64,000 bases of DNA. Origin: Tetragenococcus osmophilus. Its GTDB lineage: Bacteria > Bacillota > Bacilli > Lactobacillales > Enterococcaceae. Each line of letters begins with the position of its first letter. Within the stretch, counting starts at the first letter, position 1. Below the pieces are notes generated by a model. The model did no database searches. It was given only the letters and a program-made list of their open reading frames with translations, and was not told where the DNA came from. Below, one piece after another: positions 37,207 to 44,107 of the stretch. The stretch covers positions 806,001 to 870,000 of the forward strand of contig NZ_CP027783.1 of the NCBI RefSeq assembly GCF_003795125.1. The letters are read 5' to 3'. The translations under genes and the position numbers were made by a program.

Positions 37207-38139
37207 TTATTCTTCTACGAAGTTATCGACTTCAATTGTATCCGTTTCGCCTTTTTCAGCAGCGTTTACCAATTGTTCAGCATAAAGAACAAATGATTCT
37301 GAACTATGTGTTGCTCCTGACACTGCTTCTACATCGCCAGGTGCAGCATCCTCATCATCCATTGTGTCAACTAGTTCTTCGTTTAATGTGTCAATATATT
37401 CCTCTGCGCTTACACCAGACTCTTCTTCCATTGCTTCATTGTATTCATCGTCATCTTGTTTTGAGTTTCCATCTTCATCTACATTATCGTAATTGGACTC
37501 TGTAATTTCGCCATCTTCAACTACGATAGAAAATACTGTACGGTAACCGTTACTATAATTTTGCTCTTCCAAGGTATAAGTACCATCTTGTAAATCAGCC
37601 CCATTATCAATCTCGATTTCGTCAGTATTGCCTTCTTGGGATGCTTGTACTAACTGTTGTGCATAATTTTGGAAAGAATGAGAACTATGTGTTGCTCCAG
37701 AAACAACCTCAACATTTTCCGGATTTTGCTCATTTTCAAGTGCTTCATTTAATTGTGGAATAAAATCTTCAGGAGCAACCCCAGATTCTTCTTCCATTTG
37801 TTCATTATATTCTGTGTCATCTTGTTTTGATTCGCCGTCTGCGTTTACATAATCATAATTTGATTCTGTAATTTCACCATCTTCTGTTGTAATTGAAAAT
37901 TCAACATGATACCCGTTTTGATCGTTTAACTCTTGTAGTGAATAAGTACCATCTTGTAACAAAGCCCCTGAAACTACTTCTGTATCTTCCGAAGACTCTG
38001 TGGTCTCCTCTTGAGCCGCAGAAGATTGTGAATCATTTCCGCCATTTTCTTCTCCTGCATCATCTGGTGAACACGCTCCCAATATAATCGTAGAAAAAGC
38101 CAACGCAGCAACCCCTGTCATAAACTTCCTTGTTTTCAT
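37207..38139 (-). CDS. pplA: PplA-like flavinylated lipoprotein of the EET system
   Basis: A 310-residue lipoprotein (lipobox ILGAC, Cys23) with two tandem FMN-binding domains of about 110 residues, each starting LQDGTYxLxExNxxNGYxxxFSI. Each domain ends in a flavinylation motif VSGATHSS, with target threonines Thr150 and Thr277. The residue three before the Ser is Glu (EVVSGAT, EAVSGAT) where the ApbE consensus usually has Asp. FMN carried here passes electrons from the membrane quinone to outside acceptors such as iron. An acidic Asn/Glu/Ser tether follows the lipid anchor. It diverges from ndh2 across a 262-base promoter region. Confidence 0.9.
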   Translation of the reverse strand: MKTRKFMTGVAALAFSTIILGACSPDDAGEENGGNDSQSSAAQEETTESSEDTEVVSGALLQDGTYSLQELNDQNGYHVEFSITTEDGEITESNYDYVNADGESKQDDTEYNEQMEEESGVAPEDFIPQLNEALENEQNPENVEVVSGATHSSHSFQNYAQQLVQASQEGNTDEIEIDNGADLQDGTYTLEEQNYSNGYRTVFSIVVEDGEITESNYDNVDEDGNSKQDDDEYNEAMEEESGVSAEEYIDTLNEELVDTMDDEDAAPGDVEAVSGATHSSESFVLYAEQLVNAAEKGETDTIEVDNFVEE

Positions 38140-38169
38140 TTTTTACCCACCTTACTCTTATATTATTTT

Positions 38170-38187
38170 TCACAAATAACTTTGTGA
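38170..38187. promoter_or_regulatory. Inverted repeat operator candidate at the pplA start site
   Basis: TCACAAA and TTTGTGA are perfect arms with a TAAC spacer. The site lies just downstream of the pplA -10 box, where a bound repressor would block initiation. The arms point outward compared with Rex sites, so the protein is unknown. Confidence 0.5.
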
Positions 38188-38197
38188 TTCATCTAAC

Positions 38198-38225
38198 ATT
38201 TTAAAGGAATTTTGAGATAAGTCAA
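38198..38225 (-). promoter_or_regulatory. pplA promoter
   Basis: TTGACT (38220-38225), 16-bp spacer and TAAAAT (38198-38203) on the minus strand, about 60 bases upstream of pplA. Confidence 0.55.
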
Positions 38226-38304
38226 CCTTTTCCTTAAAAATCGCTAAAAATAATCAGTATTTCTATGCCGGTAAAAATAAAGGAAAAGATTAACCGAAAC
38301 TTTT

Positions 38305-38322
38305 TTGTGAAATTTTTAAAAA
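38305..38322 (+). promoter_or_regulatory. Rex-like operator upstream of ndh2
   Basis: TTGTGAAATTTTTAAAAA matches the Rex consensus TTGTGAA-W4-TTCACAA at 12 of 14 defined positions and lies 4 bases before the -35 box. Redox control of an NADH dehydrogenase by Rex would make sense. Confidence 0.45.
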
Positions 38323-38326
38323 AGTT

Positions 38327-38355
38327 TAGACAAATGAAAGATTTAACTATATAAT
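38327..38355 (+). promoter_or_regulatory. ndh2 promoter
   Basis: TAGACA (38327-38332), 17-bp spacer and perfect TATAAT (38350-38355). It lies about 47 bases before the ndh2 start. Confidence 0.75.
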
Positions 38356-38401
38356 GAATACGACTGAGTAATTATTACGTTTATTTAAGGAGAGATTTTC
38401 A

Positions 38402-40339
38402 ATGGCTAAACAAAACATCGTCGTCGTTGGAGCAGGGTACGCGGGTGTTTCAGCTACAAAGTTCATGGCCAAAAAGTTTAAAAAAAATGAGGATGTCTCG
38501 ATTACTTTAATCGACCGTCATTCTTATCATACAATGATGACTGAACTTCATGAAGTAGCAGCAGCACGCGTAGAACCCGGAGCAATTCAGTACGACTTAC
38601 AGCGACTTTTTTGTCGTAAAAAGAATGTGCAACTTGTAACAGATACAGTTACGAATATAGATAAAGAAGAAAAAATGGTCCAAACTAAAAATGGTCAGTA
38701 TCCTTTTGACCACTTAATTATTGGTATGGGCGGTGAACCAAATGATTTTGGGACACCAGGTGTTAAAGACCACGGATTTACACTTTGGTCTTTTGAAGAT
38801 GCTTTGCGCATTCGTGAACATATCGAAAAAACTGTAGCTAAAGCTGCTTTAGAACCCAATGCTGAACTTCGGCAAGCAATGCTGACATTTGTTGTGTGTG
38901 GTTCCGGGTTTACTGGAATTGAGATGATAGGCGAACTAATTGATTGGAAAGAACGCCTTGCTAAAGATAATAAACTCGATCCTAGTGAAATCCACTTGAA
39001 AGTTGTAGAAGCTTTGCCAACCATTTTAAATATGTTGGGAAGAAATGATGCTGCTAAAGCTGAACGTTATCTCAAAAAGAAAAATGTAGACCTACTAATA
39101 AATTCACCAATTGTTGAAGTAGCTCCTGATCATATCAAATTAAAAGATGGATCAACTGTGGCTACCCATACTTTAATTTGGACTGCAGGTGTTAAAGCAA
39201 CTTCTGACGCTGCTGATTTTGGCTTAGAAACAGCTCGCGGCAATCGTCTAGTTGCTAATGAATACATGCAAGCAAAAGGTTATGAAGATAAAAATATTTA
39301 TATTGCCGGCGATTTAGTCTACTATGAAGAATTTCCTGATACCCCTACGCCACAAATCGTACAAGCTGCAGAACAAACAGGGCATACTGCTGCTAATCAT
39401 ATTGTTAGTTCGATTAATGGTGGCCAAAGTCATAAATTTAAAGGAAACTATCAAGGCTTTATGGTTTCTGTTGGTGCTAAATGGGGTGTAGCCAATTTAT
39501 TCGATACTATTCATTTAAGTGGCTTTTTAGCAATGATAATGAAACATATTGTAAACTTAAAATATTTCTTTGATATTCGTACCGGTTATTATATGTTCCA
39601 ATACATTATGCACGAGTTTTTCCGGGTAAAAGATGATCGCAATGTAGCCCGTGGTCATACTTCACGTAACAGTAACGTCTTATGGAGCGTGCCTTTACGT
39701 GTTTTCTACGGCTTAGTATGGTTTTTAGAAGCTTTCAAAAAAATCGTAGGCGACGGCAAGTGGTTTACCCCGAGTACTTGGTTTGGTGAAGGCTCTTGGT
39801 TTGAAGGAGATAGCGTCTTTCCTTGGACTTGGGACTATCAATCTGTAACTGATGCAGCTTCTGGGGCAAGTGAAGCCGCCGATGCAGCTAGTGGAGCTTC
39901 TGATGCTGGTGCTGATGCAGCAGTTGAAGCAGGAAATACTGTTTTTGGCTTAAGTTATGCTTACGGCGAAGAACCAATGGCAGTCATTGAAAATTCTCCT
40001 GAATGGTTTATGAATATTATGAAAACAATTATGCCTAATATGGAAGTAGCGATGTTTTTCCAAAAAATGATGGTATTTATTGAAATTGGAATTGCTCTTT
40101 GCTTAATGGCTGGTTTATTTACTTGGTTAGTTAATGGAGTAACCATTGTATTAGTAGCTACTTTTTGTTTATCCGGAATGTTTTACTGGGTAAATATCTG
40201 GTTTGTACCTGTAGCATTTGCCTTAATGAACGGTTCAGGTCGAGCTATCGGATTAGATCATTGGGTTATCCCATGGTTACAACGCACATTAGGTAAATGG
40301 CGCTACGGCAGGCCAAAATCACTATACGGACAAAAATAG
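38402..40339 (+). CDS. ndh2: Ndh2, type II NADH:quinone dehydrogenase with membrane C-terminal domain (EET)
   Basis: A 645-residue NDH-2 that feeds electrons from NADH into the EET quinone pool. Residues 1-400 are the flavoenzyme core: FAD motif VVVGAGYAGVSAT, NADH motif VVCGSGFTGIEM, and the AGD motif in IYIAGDL. About 240 extra residues follow, as in EET-type Ndh2: one helix (about 430-447), a loop, then three or four helices (about 545-625) resembling DoxX. The loop holds Trp-rich turns and an Ala-rich repeat at about 482-512 with two copies of DAASGAS (484-490 and 494-500). These fit the ApbE flavinylation consensus Dxx(S/T)GA(S/T). AAGGAGAG precedes the ATG. A terminator follows. Confidence 0.92.
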   Translation: MAKQNIVVVGAGYAGVSATKFMAKKFKKNEDVSITLIDRHSYHTMMTELHEVAAARVEPGAIQYDLQRLFCRKKNVQLVTDTVTNIDKEEKMVQTKNGQYPFDHLIIGMGGEPNDFGTPGVKDHGFTLWSFEDALRIREHIEKTVAKAALEPNAELRQAMLTFVVCGSGFTGIEMIGELIDWKERLAKDNKLDPSEIHLKVVEALPTILNMLGRNDAAKAERYLKKKNVDLLINSPIVEVAPDHIKLKDGSTVATHTLIWTAGVKATSDAADFGLETARGNRLVANEYMQAKGYEDKNIYIAGDLVYYEEFPDTPTPQIVQAAEQTGHTAANHIVSSINGGQSHKFKGNYQGFMVSVGAKWGVANLFDTIHLSGFLAMIMKHIVNLKYFFDIRTGYYMFQYIMHEFFRVKDDRNVARGHTSRNSNVLWSVPLRVFYGLVWFLEAFKKIVGDGKWFTPSTWFGEGSWFEGDSVFPWTWDYQSVTDAASGASEAADAASGASDAGADAAVEAGNTVFGLSYAYGEEPMAVIENSPEWFMNIMKTIMPNMEVAMFFQKMMVFIEIGIALCLMAGLFTWLVNGVTIVLVATFCLSGMFYWVNIWFVPVAFALMNGSGRAIGLDHWVIPWLQRTLGKWRYGRPKSLYGQK

Positions 40340-40343
40340 GAAT

Positions 40344-40382
40344 AAAAATGGCTGGAAACTACTCAAAGTTCCAGCCATTTTT
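40344..40382 (+). terminator. Terminator of ndh2
   Basis: AAATGGCTGGAA and TTCCAGCCATTT form a perfect stem over a 10-base loop, followed by T residues. The rest of the gap to eetB (40383-40521) has no reading frame for EetA; a TATAAT at about 40424 with no clear -35 may start eetB transcription. Confidence 0.9.
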
Positions 40383-40521
40383 AAAAGAAAACGCTACGCA
40401 CAGCTAATTTGAATTATGCTAAAATATAATTAGTAAAAAGAAGTTTTTCCTTAAGAGAGATTAAAAATTATACACAAGCAGAAAGGAGGAAATAGCGATC
40501 TGATTTATAGGTCGTTTCTTT

Positions 40522-41076
40522 ATGAGTAATTTAAGAAAAATGATTTTTATTTCGCTTTTAATAGCCCAAGGCGTCGTTATTGGCCTACTTGAAAATATGA
40601 TTCCTTACCCATTTTCTTTTGCTCCGGGGGCTAAATTAGGCTTAGCAAATTTAATCACTATCATTGCCTTATTTACTATGCCAAAAAAAGATAGCTTCCT
40701 GCTTGTATGGTTACGTCTACTTTTAACTACTCTTTTAGGAGGAACTTTATCCACATTTTTATACAGTATGAGCGGTGCCATGCTAAGTTACTTTGGCATG
40801 CTACTAGTAAAAAAAATAGGACCAAAATTTGTTAGTATTATTGGTATCAGCGCAACAGGCGGTTTTATGCACAATGTCGGACAACTGCTAACGGCCGCTT
40901 TTATTGCTCAATCATGGAGCGTCTTACTTTATTTACCTATTTTATCTTTTTTAGGTATCTTGTCAGGCATCGCTATAGGGATTGCTGCCAATTATCTATT
41001 GCAACGAGTAGATACACTGCGACGCTTTCAAATAGAACATGAGCAATATACACAACAAAAATGGTCACCGCATTAA
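40522..41076 (+). CDS. eetB: EetB-like Gx-transporter family membrane protein
   Basis: A 184-residue polytopic membrane protein with about five helices, of the family once called heptaprenyl diphosphate synthase component I (Gx transporter). Features are ENMIPYPFSFAPGAKLGLANLITI near the N-terminus, GGTLSTFLYSMSGAMLSY, and GGFMHNVGQLLTA. In EET loci this is EetB, normally next to EetA; EetA is missing here. Its fold resembles ECF substrate-binding subunits. AAAGGAGG is seen 23 bases upstream, so the exact start is less sure; an upstream codon is possible, but the N-terminal MSNLRKMIFISLL is typical. Confidence 0.82.
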   Translation: MSNLRKMIFISLLIAQGVVIGLLENMIPYPFSFAPGAKLGLANLITIIALFTMPKKDSFLLVWLRLLLTTLLGGTLSTFLYSMSGAMLSYFGMLLVKKIGPKFVSIIGISATGGFMHNVGQLLTAAFIAQSWSVLLYLPILSFLGILSGIAIGIAANYLLQRVDTLRRFQIEHEQYTQQKWSPH

Positions 41077-41114
41077 GGTTTAATTAGCTTTATTTCGCGA
41101 ATTAAGGAGACAAT

Positions 41115-42101
41115 ATGAAACTGCATCCTATATGGAATGATTATCCACAATTACAACCCGAGCTAACACAAACAATGAAACTAATGGAGAATTCAATTGA
41201 ATTAAAAAATAAAGCTGTAAAAGCTGCTTTATTAGAAATGATTGGTGCAGGAGGAAAATTACTCCGTCCCGCTTATCAGCTCCTATTTTCCCAATTCGGG
41301 CCCGAAAGAAACCGGCAAAAAGCAATTGCATTAGCTGCTGCTATCGAGATGTTACATACAGCAACATTAATTCACGATGATATCGTAGATGATGCTACTT
41401 TAAGACGTAATTTACCCACGGTCAGTGCCGAATTTGATAATAATACGGCTGTTTACGCAGGGGATTACCTCTTTGTAGCTTGTTTTAAATTAATGTCTAA
41501 CTATACTGGCTCTCTCCGTAGTTTGCAAAGTAACGCCATCAGCATGGAAAAAATCCTATCTGGTGAATTAGGACAGATGGAAGATCACTATAATTTATCC
41601 ATATCCGTTGATGATTATTTATCAAATATTTCGGGGAAAACAGCGGAATTATTTGCTTTAAGCTGTTCTGTAGGCGCGTTTGAGAGCGGAACAAGTCAAC
41701 TGTTTGCTAAAAACGTTTCAAATATTGGTCACAATATCGGTATGGCTTTTCAAATTATTGATGACATTTTAGATTACACCCAAGCACAAACTGAAACTGG
41801 CAAACCTGTATTAAACGACATTCGACAAGGTGTCTATACACTTCCTTTAATCTACGCCTTACAAACAGATCCTCGCCAATTAACGTCGTTATTGGAAAAA
41901 AAGGAACAAATGACAGAAAACGATATACAAAAAGTCTATCAACTAATCAATAAACTAGGAGGTGTTACTAAAGCACAAAACCTAGCTAATTTTTATACTA
42001 AACAAGCACTTAAAAAAATCGAGAATTTACCAGATAACGCGGAAAATACTAAAACCACCTTACAACAACTGACTCGTACATTATTAACACGCACTAATTA
42101 A
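41115..42101 (+). CDS. dmkB: Polyprenyl diphosphate synthase of the EET locus
   Basis: A 328-residue trans-isoprenyl diphosphate synthase (heptaprenyl synthase component II type). The first Asp-rich motif is DDIVDDATLRR and the second is QIIDDILDYT, with GGKLLRP ahead and the GELGQMED segment between. It makes the polyprenyl tail used by the prenyltransferase at 34980-35927. It follows eetB by 38 bases with AAGGAG before the ATG. Residues just before the first DDxxD (HTATLIH) suggest a long-chain product, but chain length is not decided. The stop codon overlaps a 24-bp palindrome. Confidence 0.87.
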   Translation: MKLHPIWNDYPQLQPELTQTMKLMENSIELKNKAVKAALLEMIGAGGKLLRPAYQLLFSQFGPERNRQKAIALAAAIEMLHTATLIHDDIVDDATLRRNLPTVSAEFDNNTAVYAGDYLFVACFKLMSNYTGSLRSLQSNAISMEKILSGELGQMEDHYNLSISVDDYLSNISGKTAELFALSCSVGAFESGTSQLFAKNVSNIGHNIGMAFQIIDDILDYTQAQTETGKPVLNDIRQGVYTLPLIYALQTDPRQLTSLLEKKEQMTENDIQKVYQLINKLGGVTKAQNLANFYTKQALKKIENLPDNAENTKTTLQQLTRTLLTRTN

Positions 42102-42123
42102 GAAGTTTCACGTGAAACTTCTT
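42100..42123. other. 24-bp perfect palindrome resembling a parS site
   Basis: The centre GTTTCACGTGAAAC (42105-42118) matches the Firmicute parS core exactly; only the outermost base pair of the 16-bp parS is reversed (A..T instead of T..A). The palindrome extends as AAGAA/TTCTT. As RNA it could fold, but no T run follows, and a separate terminator lies just downstream. Confidence 0.55.
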
Positions 42124-42142
42124 GTATTATTCCAGCTAATAA

Positions 42143-42186
42143 CAAAAAGAAGCTAGAGTTTTTGAAAAGCTCCAGCTTCTTTTTTC
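42143..42186. terminator. Bidirectional terminator between dmkB and gor
   Basis: AAAAAGAAGCT-GAG and CTCCAGCTTCTTTTTT arms give T runs on both strands. The genes converge here. Confidence 0.8.
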
Positions 42187-42197
42187 ATTAGAAGTTA

Positions 42198-43544
42198 TTA
42201 ATTCATTGTTACAAACTCTTCTGCGCCTGTCGGATGAATAGCTACTGTATCATCAAAATCAGCTTTTGTAGCTCCCATTTTAACCGCTACAGCAAAGCCT
42301 TGTAACATTTCGTCCACGTCTACGCCAATAGCATGCAGTCCTATAATTTTTTCTTCTTCACCTAAGCAAACCAATTTCATTTCGCATTTTTGGCGATATT
42401 CATTCAAAGCAAAGTACATCGGAGTAAAACGAGAACGATAGACTTTAATGTTTTCTTTGCCATATTCAGCTAATGCTTCTTCTTCTGACCAACCAATAGT
42501 AGCAATCGGTGGATGAGTAAATACGACGCTAGGAACAAAATTATAATCTAAATAAAGACTTGTCTTTCCATTAAATAAACGTTCAGACAGACGACGTCCA
42601 GCTGCTATAGCCACAGGTGTTAATTCTAATCTACCAATTACATCTCCAATGGCATAAACACCACTAGCTGTAGTATTTTGAAATTTATCTGTTTGAATAA
42701 AACCTTGTTCATTTAATTTTACATCAGTATTTTCTAAACCGAAGCCCTCTACATTAGCAGACCTTCCTCCGGCAAATAACACACAATCGCCAGTGATTTT
42801 GGTGCCATTTTCAAAAATAACAGTATACTCTTCTCCATTTTTTTCAATAGTTGAAGGAACGCATTCTTTATAAACAGAAACTCCTTCTTCTTCATAGGTT
42901 TGCACCAAATTATCAGCTAACATTTGATCAAATGTACGAAGTGGACGCTCATAACGAAAAGCCCAGGAAGTTTTACTGCCAAGTCCATTTATTACACCTG
43001 CAAGTTCAGCGGCAATATAGCCGCCCCCTAAAACAATCATATGTTCAGGCGCTTGGTCTAAAGCAAAAAAGCCATCTGAATCAATGGCATATTCGCCTCC
43101 AGGGATATTTAATGCATCTGCATGTCCACCTGTGGCAATCAACACATGAGAAGCGCTATATTGTTGTCCTTCTACTTCAACCGTATGATTGTCTATAAAT
43201 TGAGCATATCCTCTTAAAAATTCCACACCACTATTATCAAAACCTCTTTGATAGGCACCGTGTAAGAACTCGATATAATCTTCTCTGTTTTTTACTAATG
43301 TTTTAAAGTCAAGCGACCTTTCGTTGGTCTGAATACCGTAACTTGGAGCATCCCTTTGTATCGATTGGTAGATGTCGCTAGCTTGCCACATCACTTTTTT
43401 AGGCACACAGCCCACATTAATACAAGTTCCTCCAAGTTCTTTTGCTTCAATTAATAATACTTTGGCGCCATGATTAGCTGCTCGGTTTGCTGAAGCAATT
43501 CCGCCGCTACCTCCGCCAACAACAATATAATCGTAGGTTTTCAT
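42198..43544 (-). CDS. gor: Glutathione-disulfide reductase family flavoenzyme
   Basis: A 448-residue pyridine nucleotide-disulfide oxidoreductase. FAD motif [16 protein letters not shown], redox-active disulfide [18 protein letters not shown] motif [19 protein letters not shown], and the C-terminal dimer His-Glu in [12 protein letters not shown] are all present. KKVMW after the second cysteine is typical of glutathione reductases rather than lipoamide dehydrogenases. It protects against oxidative stress by reducing GSSG. A GGAGG site precedes the ATG. It is a single gene converging on the EET cluster. Confidence 0.9.
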   Translation of the reverse strand: MKTYDYIVVGGGSGGIASANRAANHGAKVLLIEAKELGGTCINVGCVPKKVMWQASDIYQSIQRDAPSYGIQTNERSLDFKTLVKNREDYIEFLHGAYQRGFDNSGVEFLRGYAQFIDNHTVEVEGQQYSASHVLIATGGHADALNIPGGEYAIDSDGFFALDQAPEHMIVLGGGYIAAELAGVINGLGSKTSWAFRYERPLRTFDQMLADNLVQTYEEEGVSVYKECVPSTIEKNGEEYTVIFENGTKITGDCVLFAGGRSANVEGFGLENTDVKLNEQGFIQTDKFQNTTASGVYAIGDVIGRLELTPVAIAAGRRLSERLFNGKTSLYLDYNFVPSVVFTHPPIATIGWSEEEALAEYGKENIKVYRSRFTPMYFALNEYRQKCEMKLVCLGEEEKIIGLHAIGVDVDEMLQGFAVAVKMGATKADFDDTVAIHPTGAEEFVTMN

Positions 43545-43597
43545 TATATCCTCCTCTGAATTTTTATGACATAAATAAAAGCTACCACGCTCGCGAC

Positions 43598-44071
43598 TTA
43601 ATCGTCAAGATTCTGAATTACGTAGCTTAAACGTACCATATCCTTTAATTGTAAGCTATTTTCAAAAATAGGTTCTTGATAGTGCCTTATAAAAAAGTCA
43701 GAATCAATATGAGTCATACGGAACCCGCATTTTTGGTATAAATATAGCTGAGAAAAACCGGTAGAACCCGTGCCGATTTCAACCACATCATACCGATTTT
43801 TTCGAGCAAAAGTTAAAGCAAATGAAATAAGCGTTTGGCCTACCTTTTGATTTCTAAAATCTTCTTTTACAGCTAAGTTGACAATTTCCAAAACCTTGGC
43901 CCTTGTAGGTAGTAATACAATAATTCCAACAAATTGCTTATTTTTGCTCGCTTCAAAACAAAAGCTACGCGCTAAATAATCTTCGACTAAACGTTTTGAA
44001 GGATCGGCTTCTAATAAGAGATCAAAATGTCTTTTTTCTATTCTGTCAAGTTTTTGAATATGTATATCCAT
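43598..44071 (-). CDS. GNAT-family N-acetyltransferase
   Basis: A 157-residue acetyltransferase. The acetyl-CoA loop is seen as [17 protein letters not shown], preceded by the strand [10 protein letters not shown], with the C-terminal [19 protein letters not shown] typical of the fold. The target is unknown. AAAGGAG lies before the ATG, and its 5' leader begins at the 3' end of the group II intron. Its original promoter may therefore have been separated from it by the intron, unless splicing or an intron-internal promoter restores expression. Confidence 0.8.
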   Translation of the reverse strand: MDIHIQKLDRIEKRHFDLLLEADPSKRLVEDYLARSFCFEASKNKQFVGIIVLLPTRAKVLEIVNLAVKEDFRNQKVGQTLISFALTFARKNRYDVVEIGTGSTGFSQLYLYQKCGFRMTHIDSDFFIRHYQEPIFENSLQLKDMVRLSYVIQNLDD

Positions 44072-44107
44072 AACAATCTCCTTTGTTACTAATTTCTTCT
44101 CACCTTA

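Noticed and set aside
40340-40521. Hidden eetA or small gene between ndh2 and eetB
   Set aside because: All frames are short and broken, and the stretch is explained by a terminator and a leader.
42100-42123. Palindrome as the dmkB terminator
   Set aside because: There is no T run after it and a proper hairpin with T runs on both strands lies at 42143-42186.
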